From assembly GCA_017534965.1 (NCBI GenBank), contig JAFXVA010000015.1, positions 1 through 48,530 of the forward strand: a DNA stretch of 48,530 nucleotides. The letters are read 5' to 3'. Of the stretch, positions 46,101 to 48,530 are shown piece after piece (positions within the stretch are counted from its first letter, which is position 1; every line of letters begins with the position of its first letter). Made by a program: the position numbers and the translations under genes. Under the pieces are notes generated by a model. The model searched no databases. It saw only the letters and a list, made by a program, of their open reading frames with translations, and was not told the origin of the DNA. The DNA is from Elusimicrobiaceae bacterium. Its GTDB lineage: Bacteria > Elusimicrobiota > Elusimicrobia > Elusimicrobiales > Elusimicrobiaceae.

Positions 46101-46421
46101 ACAGGCCAATTTAATAATGAAATTGCTCTTTTGATAGATGACTTGAAAATTGTTGCCCCTTATAATAAGGGAAAATATTTGCAGGAAGTTGCCCGCTTGG
46201 CCGAAGATATTGCAAAAGATATTGGCATTAAAGAGGGCAAAGTATATATTTCCGATTCCAATATTATTGGTTATGATAAACTAGATATGGGGTCAACAGC
46301 AAAATTTTATTTAATTGGTAAAAATTTAGATCCTATTTGGTTAAATGCCACTTATACCGATGCAAAAGCCGGTTTTACGGAATATGTCGGAACATTTGTT
46401 TCCTCAGATAAAATTAAATAA
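37176..46421 (+). CDS. Giant secreted multidomain protein 2 (caspase-like x2, repeats)
   Basis: About 3081 aa, a paralogue of giant 1. Start: ATG 37176, where a clean signal peptide begins (MGKLLLKISKK, hydrophobic core, cleavage near EAFA at residue 31). A GTG start at 37125 lies upstream of the promoter and is rejected. Order by residue: signal peptide; Lys/Glu-rich helical region with cysteines matching giant 1; hydrophobic stretch near 587-613; conserved unknown block 675-860; tandem clan CD peptidase-like units 982-1370 (His1111, Cys1151) and 1407-1803 (His1545, Cys1585). One helical/Cys-box module follows (G-I-N-W-N-A-W-T near 2068, Cys2216-Cys2217), then the C-terminal module shared with giant 1 (Gly2916, Cys2922) to the stop. 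It lacks the trypsin-like, ART-like and TPR segments of giant 1. The function is unknown; extracellular proteolysis or contact is inferred. Confidence 0.85.
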   Translation: MGKLLLKISKKITALGLVLILLFNISSEAFAALTLPQNEELAQEIKSVLQETFAAQETSNYKECVNNNSVSACQNYLRDLKAQFSKSVTNAQKNNTTIESKKSYKEYEKEYKQAIEKEYQRATEEIEKEIRQALWYSDLSFDTANHLNYLEKQSKEELKAWKETEEKNIKSSYVKYEKDYQTWQAKEAKLQEEAGKKYLKAEAKKIIAAYEATDNVKVKRFARELLVVLLNSEEKPGEIIEERAKVEQILLAALENRPCATTMGGKTLTKEGADKYIGYDKPGVYPSLTREDWNIIEAGYKDVEACQNAFIALEGLGYLQGTSQAVSKVEKFIEENSKDIAAGDSLINGSAVLLKWKSYQTLKKYIAKQFSQEKNNEGKGVGGFGGISEKVAYNGNYLGNVSIWTQREDGSNAWEDLADLLASEGSAQSKEILKSAVSSCKVVKEVLGKDKLECQTIMPFLYGALLHAPKVMNEAKPYQEPIPQYKEYLDAQGKARQVTQSEIDGIKRRNAYIEKTFNEKIKSYGANISSGLAGFLYNLKFNDMPVDKKMALDNKLAKVYSNIAPYTKGSARYTKLKTNRAVVSIFKYVGIAIDVVLTFTLVGDIAKGALGASALVRAKNLLKGKNALSIAQRANILRQVAFIREGFKLRRFGRNFTAGIVNSANIGRKINASAYLAQKNGMNPINYMLHNIAYQRGKNIVLRNNILRVEGSRNFFNSNHYIPEVHGDIFRITRDVKRASKIGVKELGEGGQVLSYIDKAKINIFRDYTRDYIKGQEAVLGSAQASKAEVMSGQTKLLSREYLYSRKYKDILPFAQDGQFSGTFKAGDKIYEGLRKEGLYVINKETGEVYNDFRFNFDGYLNKHNLLIGRELGIRKPKNLVLSKVINSGEKANFAQNISLIKEPSSLIVPSFVNNNTTLALTVGTPFIPSISTLLSPFYALNIKNNFSWLNTKILGKDALTEYVGETFKAESLKPIPTQDNAPNHVLIETLNDMLDRLNDFATGKELTAKKLAFYDKLSKEIYALSETSEKVTWEKLNKVSEKIDILSSEKPLFVFYGYNLDNILRPQTLPEEEFFVFDLTESLDYKKDFAEKINLLSSIFDEYTIYTIIHGSKNGYLALNKDKQIYIDDIADLIDKAKGNSIVNWVSGSCHSGAGVTRKIIKSGLNILLLSGVNDTCFNSDAKYVRINDLISSYYDAVRDNRYGSILIYDGKVFNSIKDAKKVALKEESLPEKLNYLDDIFFSRKPLGINLFNFLKTFPKWEIKGDFIPTINFENSPAFPFVLASNNVFTYIAPDSDKGGAFAYMLDGDVFNSGKQIKLKYTISEEGNETNNIIARITREFLEKNFPKWKYEPNSPVNSFLSPVKLKEVYVSEPLNNSAGTLRINGNILPQLDIDYGFEGKYLKPIPTENIAPNKVYDIVILNDMLKALNEISAGKKLSAKKLNFYNNLSKEIYALANNPDRLSMSETAELYQKVDMLKAEKPLFVFHGYDFDYDDVLIPENVNPKEMFVFDLTKTFDYNKYLGEKIKLISSVFDEYTIYTLIHGSQKGYLRLNTDKKATIAGFADIIDRNKGNSVVNWVSGSCYSGAEMTPSIVKPGLNILLISGANDVCFDSDIEFVRVNDLISTYYDVVDAKRYGSVLIYDGQIFNSIKDAKKKAIGEETDELNALNEIFFNRNKLGESIFYLLKHFPKWHMSKFSLQKLKSIEGIPFVFNPKSNIFNFRTYITPPNMEDGHWIYEIEKHNDYGQIISNKQYSLIETGSKTHNLLRDITKETLEKRFPKWKYAPLSSLNTKLPIKLKDSPLETNIEPFEEEYNMALQKALENSNKIGWSPDKIRELFEVQKDSIKTTIEVIGLNALLYSYQGKIPEILNVILLSNLVKFRFSPNSYELLLQKINPKQSQKYKELTEEMNRLREKAKNDPSFREERDRITSLQRKTAKGEELLVQDALEKFKLIAGIAKNDTKVAEGLVEYIKPKTESYENIWKIKTKNAIFKQMKVSLSDDLLVKLNMDDYSNFSSLLLTKKETQENLREIFNLININKNKEVSAILENLSWNRKTRKMFTDLGINWNAWTKADPNNYVQETIRIDILQEKKEFIEEVNKYATMLLEDYEEVKFKAIGSKIKIEDGALLFEGQKVETFPQAVKVVSALRKIIVSSENQKQYASTLVSEFIETLPHMADVLSTIAKENQIIKIRLADTNNIGNMLALGGKSACCRALGSIHEEAAISLITNKMSTAFEILADDKIVGSVMVYLTAVNGDLALVLGTLETRSVYSKNEAISKAVVNFARKFAVSIDKPNIPIYMATTGQEKTMQFFANPQDMPPATAQFFNNADDSNAYNIKPLGKIGKYPIYLSYSLASKTKWDNLNTNNYLYHLNYPFEERENVKSILYNRPLSFITGYFKSLFVPSLGVVSAPLAFIMTEMKKFKATPKLWATKTAEMYLREHAFSQTDIAYVIKNCYVNGKFNSNFFDLFVKGYEIKKDVNFAMVAFNSSVVGEGVFDYQRYATIYSIAKRVPQMTYEEISSYALASQKELEALFYVADNFPTIIPFEIMNLASNRVTFKPGTLNFNNYEKIIGLLKKGFSFDTVKKIYTSCLDSNNTWDEAMFTKIDNVAKAAIKRKDIFLSAKNKQFTDKDVKEFIYGLSSEIKAAFDVCDESTLIAAMGYKMVKFENFVKAAARLRFNLDFAKSKEQFLEIFYPGKTAKVRRLENKIIKLKSKFSDTPKSELQDLKNEINTFTKQLRTLLEQEKTFSPQEKIEMINIMSNFNEAKELKDLLKTAKQVKTKGMEVWNKKIFELLSSYLGKTYNIKVEDKLHLLTSPYLMRVFKSVIGEDFNTKFQELLVLLSREDFGKSLDKLHHNIATKKDFESLGLNYEKYTNPNTALSRSFYDGNNLVEIKPVNMRDVSKSLFLGNEFSSCTAMGSFYDHYAIPYIMNTFVGAIEVVVNGKPVGNTMIYPIINENFIFDAENNYTGQFNNEIALLIDDLKIVAPYNKGKYLQEVARLAEDIAKDIGIKEGKVYISDSNIIGYDKLDMGSTAKFYLIGKNLDPIWLNATYTDAKAGFTEYVGTFVSSDKIK
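40120..41290 (+). repeat. Tandem clan CD peptidase-like unit A of giant 2
   Basis: Residues 982-1370. Contains YTIIHGSKNG (His1111) and NWVSGSCHSGAG (Cys1151), spaced 40, and ends in FPKWKY. It pairs with the adjacent copy; the similarity is high enough to see in the DNA. Confidence 0.75.
41395..42585 (+). repeat. Tandem clan CD peptidase-like unit B of giant 2
   Basis: Residues 1407-1803. Contains YTLIHGSQKG (His1545) and NWVSGSCYSGAE (Cys1585), also spaced 40, and ends in FPKWKY. The residue after the catalytic Cys is Tyr rather than His. More similar to unit A of the same protein than to the units of giant 1, pointing to a within-gene duplication. Confidence 0.75.
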
Positions 46422-46450
46422 AAAAACGCCTAATTTCTTAGGCGTTTTTT
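46421..46450. terminator. Bidirectional terminator between giant gene 2 and the ADH-like gene
   Basis: A perfect 13-bp stem (46421-46433 with 46438-46450) and a TTTC loop, with A residues on one side and T residues on the other. It can stop both convergent transcripts. Confidence 0.93.
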
Positions 46451-46469
46451 AAATTCTGTTTGGAAAGAA

Positions 46470-47645
46470 TTAACCTTCAAAAGCTTCAAGTAAAATTTCT
46501 TTTATTTGTTCTTTTGTAGGTCTTATTGCAGCGTGGGTGCTTTGTTCTTCGGTTAAATCAAGGCACAAATCTTCTAAATGTTCATTAAAATCTTTAGAAG
46601 ATAGACCACATTCCTTTAAATTTTTGGCTATTCCTACAGATTTTTTTAATTCGTCTATAGATAAAAGAAGTTGTTTTATTTTTTCTTCATTAGGCAAAGT
46701 TGCTTTATCTTTAAAGGCATAATCAAAGATATAGCAGGCCTTTCTATAAACCTTTTCATCCTTAAGATTAAATTTAACAACCGGTTTTAAAAGTTGTGCG
46801 CAAGCAATACCTATAGGCAATTTAAAAGCATTATTTAAGCGCCAGGCCAAATCATAAGTTAAACCGAGCGAAGAGTTTGATAATGCCATACCGGATAAAG
46901 TTGCGCTATAGTGCATTTTTTCACGGGCAACAACATGATTGGCATCTTGATAAGATAGGTGTAAATATTTAAAAATTAAACGGACTGCTTCAATTGCAAA
47001 ACCATTACTAAACTGGCTTGCTTTAGGTGATAAAAAGGCCGCAAGGGCATTTGCAAGAGCATTAAATCCGCCTTGGGCAACTAAAGCAGGGGGGAGAGAG
47101 TAAGTCCACTCCGGATCAATAATTACCATATCGGGCATAAAAGCATGATGGCAAAGAGTAATTTTTTTATTTTCGGCTGTCTTTACAACAATATTATCTG
47201 TTGCTTCGCAACCGGTGCCGGAAGTTGTGGGCATGGCAATTAAATAGACTTTTTTCTTATATTCTGTATTTTTATCAAGTTTTGCTAAATTGGCTTTTGG
47301 GTTAGCGTAAAGAAAAGCTAGAGCTTTTGCGCTATCTATAACAGTGCCACCGCCAAAAGCAAGAATAATCTGAGGTGTAAAGCTCTGTGCCATACCTAAC
47401 ATAATTTCTAAACTTTCTAAAGAAGGTTCTTCTTTTATTGCCCCATAGACTTTTACATTAAGTCCAATATCTTCAAGTGCTTCTTGCACTTCTAAACTAT
47501 AACCAAGATTTTCAATAGTTTTGTCGGTTAATATCAAAGCTGATTTATATTCTTTTAAATCAGTTATAGCAACTTCAAAAGCCCCGCGTTTAAAATAAAT
47601 CTTGGGAGCCAAACGATAGGAAAAAATTTCATTATTTGTATTCAT
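46470..47645 (-). CDS. Iron-type alcohol dehydrogenase homologue lacking all metal ligands
   Basis: The 391-aa protein is closest in layout to the C-terminal dehydrogenase half of AdhE and to group III alcohol dehydrogenases. The NAD-binding parts are intact: FGGGTVIDSAKAL (97-109) and MPTTSGTGCEATD (138-150). At the metal site, however, the usual G-x-D-A-x-x-H is GGFNALANA, with Asn195 and Asn199 replacing Asp and His. The usual H-x-x-x-H segment is YDLAW (Tyr264, Trp268), and the PHG histidine is Ile278 in LPIGIA. By family knowledge Fe2+ or Zn2+ could not bind as usual, so ordinary alcohol/aldehyde activity is unlikely. It may be a regulatory or moonlighting pseudoenzyme. The gene is otherwise full length and not decayed. 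The start is ATG 47645, with no clear ribosome site. Confidence 0.85.
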   Translation of the reverse strand: MNTNNEIFSYRLAPKIYFKRGAFEVAITDLKEYKSALILTDKTIENLGYSLEVQEALEDIGLNVKVYGAIKEEPSLESLEIMLGMAQSFTPQIILAFGGGTVIDSAKALAFLYANPKANLAKLDKNTEYKKKVYLIAMPTTSGTGCEATDNIVVKTAENKKITLCHHAFMPDMVIIDPEWTYSLPPALVAQGGFNALANALAAFLSPKASQFSNGFAIEAVRLIFKYLHLSYQDANHVVAREKMHYSATLSGMALSNSSLGLTYDLAWRLNNAFKLPIGIACAQLLKPVVKFNLKDEKVYRKACYIFDYAFKDKATLPNEEKIKQLLLSIDELKKSVGIAKNLKECGLSSKDFNEHLEDLCLDLTEEQSTHAAIRPTKEQIKEILLEAFEG

Positions 47646-47691
47646 ATATATTAAATTTTATATTATAAAGTTTTTTTACGCAAGATTTTAG

Positions 47692-47697
47692 TATAAT
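47692..47697 (+). promoter_or_regulatory. -10 box of the last membrane-protein gene, probably leaderless
   Basis: TATAAT ends eight bases before the ATG at 47706, so transcription should start at or next to the start codon. The -35 is not clear. The intergenic region (60 bases) also holds a TATAAT on the other strand (47667-47662) for the divergent ADH-like gene. Confidence 0.5.
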
Positions 47698-47705
47698 TAG
47701 TTTAT

Positions 47706-48530
47706 ATGAAGTTAGATATTTTGCGGGTAAAAAAACTTACTTTTAAAGATACATTCATTTATATGAAAGAAGTATTCCTTAACAATTTTGTTAATTTTTC
47801 TAAAATGTTAGGAATATGGATAGCATTTTGTATTTTTTTATTTATTGTTGTAGAGTTTTTGCCCGATTTTGCCGTCGCAATTTTATCTGTTTTTGCATAT
47901 ATCATTTTTTACTTATTTTATTTGGCTTTTATTGCTCAAAGCCGCGCTACAATTGATACAAAAAGAATAGGGGTAATGGCTTCCTTAAAAGAAGTCTATG
48001 AAGATTTTATGACAAGAAAAGCTTTTGATTTATTAGAAATTATTCCTATTGCCCTAGTTCTTTTTTTAATAATATTCTTTCCTTCAAGTATATTTGCTAT
48101 ACCCATAGCTTTTATTATGGCTTTGGCAACTATAATTTTTCTTTGTTATACCGTGCTTGCCCAACCGGTTATGGTTATTAAAAAAACTCCAATGTTCACA
48201 GCAATAAAAAAGAGTATTAATTTGATAACAGGATATTTTACTTTTGTTTTTGGTTTAATGATGGCTTTTATTTTATGTTCTTTAATAATATATTTACTTT
48301 TTAGCTATATAAAGGTATCTGCTTTTGCTCATCATGTTTTAACTTCTTCTGTGATTGGGGTGGAAATAATGTTTTTTGCTATTATGTTAGCAGTTATTTA
48401 TACTAATTTAGAGGTTGCTTGGTCCACAGGTTTTAAAACCTATGAACAAGGCAGTGTGCTATCTAACGAATTAGAAGAAACTAATCATGAGTTTACAGAG
48501 TATTTTAATAAAATTCCCGAAGTTGAAATA
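47706..48530 (+). CDS. Multi-pass membrane protein, 3' end outside window
   Basis: The frame is open from ATG 47706 to the window end (275 codons, no stop). Residues about 36-80, 112-160 and 180-240 contain long Phe/Ile/Leu/Val runs consistent with around six membrane helices. The last visible part (from about residue 250) is charged and soluble, with several Glu. No family motif could be recognised; the layout is reminiscent of uncharacterised membrane domains in lipid-related proteins, but this is only an impression. It is divergent from the ADH-like gene. No ribosome site is seen, and the -10 box eight bases upstream suggests a leaderless message. Confidence 0.75.
   Translation, partial: MKLDILRVKKLTFKDTFIYMKEVFLNNFVNFSKMLGIWIAFCIFLFIVVEFLPDFAVAILSVFAYIIFYLFYLAFIAQSRATIDTKRIGVMASLKEVYEDFMTRKAFDLLEIIPIALVLFLIIFFPSSIFAIPIAFIMALATIIFLCYTVLAQPVMVIKKTPMFTAIKKSINLITGYFTFVFGLMMAFILCSLIIYLLFSYIKVSAFAHHVLTSSVIGVEIMFFAIMLAVIYTNLEVAWSTGFKTYEQGSVLSNELEETNHEFTEYFNKIPEVEI

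Overview
The window is AT-rich bacterial chromosome with the standard code: TAA, TAG and TGA all end recognisable genes here. The type IV pilin-like protein, the gapdh-pgk-secG cluster, the queuosine/ruv operon and the very long secreted ORFs suggest an Elusimicrobiota-like (gut Elusimicrobium-type) organism. That placement is inference from gene content, not from a marker search.

Layout. (1) 1-2441: the 3' part of a TPR-repeat gene, interrupted by an in-frame amber codon. (2) 2509-5231: GAPDH, phosphoglycerate kinase and SecG, with a promoter, an intergenic hairpin and a strong terminator. (3) 5236-6261: a prepilin-like gene with its own sigma70-type promoter. (4) 12554-6270, minus strand: a compact operon yebC-ruvC-ruvA-ruvB-spoIID-like-queA-tgt with overlapping or near-touching genes. 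(5) 12648-14496: tRNA-Arg(UCG) without an encoded CCA, a CpXC zinc protein and a CCA-adding/poly(A) polymerase-family enzyme. (6) 14602-18918: a soluble array of about ten PAS domains and one GAF domain with no output domain. (7) 19031-34156: giant secreted protein 1 (about 5041 aa). (8) 34202-37079: two oligopeptide-type ABC ATPases and an M20 peptidase in one overlapping operon. (9) 37176-46421: giant secreted protein 2 (about 3081 aa), a paralogue of giant 1. (10) 47645-46470, minus strand: an iron-type alcohol dehydrogenase homologue that has lost every metal ligand. (11) 47706-end: a partial multi-pass membrane protein.

The most novel part is the giant pair. Both proteins have a signal peptide, an N-terminal helical region with conserved cysteines, an uncharacterised conserved block, two tandem clan CD (caspase/metacaspase-like) peptidase units with intact His-Gly and Cys-(His/Tyr)-(Ser/Gly)-Gly motifs, one or more helical plus Cys-box modules, and a common C-terminal module. 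Giant 1 has three ~600-residue copies of the helical/Cys-box module. It also carries an extra cassette (trypsin-like serine peptidase, a possible ADP-ribosyltransferase-like domain, TPRs) lying between two copies of a short linker motif. Both genes sit behind a duplicated promoter module: a 13-bp hairpin whose arms covary, then 2 nt, then TTGTTA-N17-TATCAT. Giant 2, the oppD-like gene and the last membrane gene appear to be leaderless.

Working hypothesis (inference): the giants are exported proteolytic or interaction machines, and the peptide-type ATPases and cytoplasmic peptidase between them process the resulting peptides. No permease or binding protein is present in the window. The antisense ORFs inside the giants and the metabolic genes look like codon-bias shadows and are left out.
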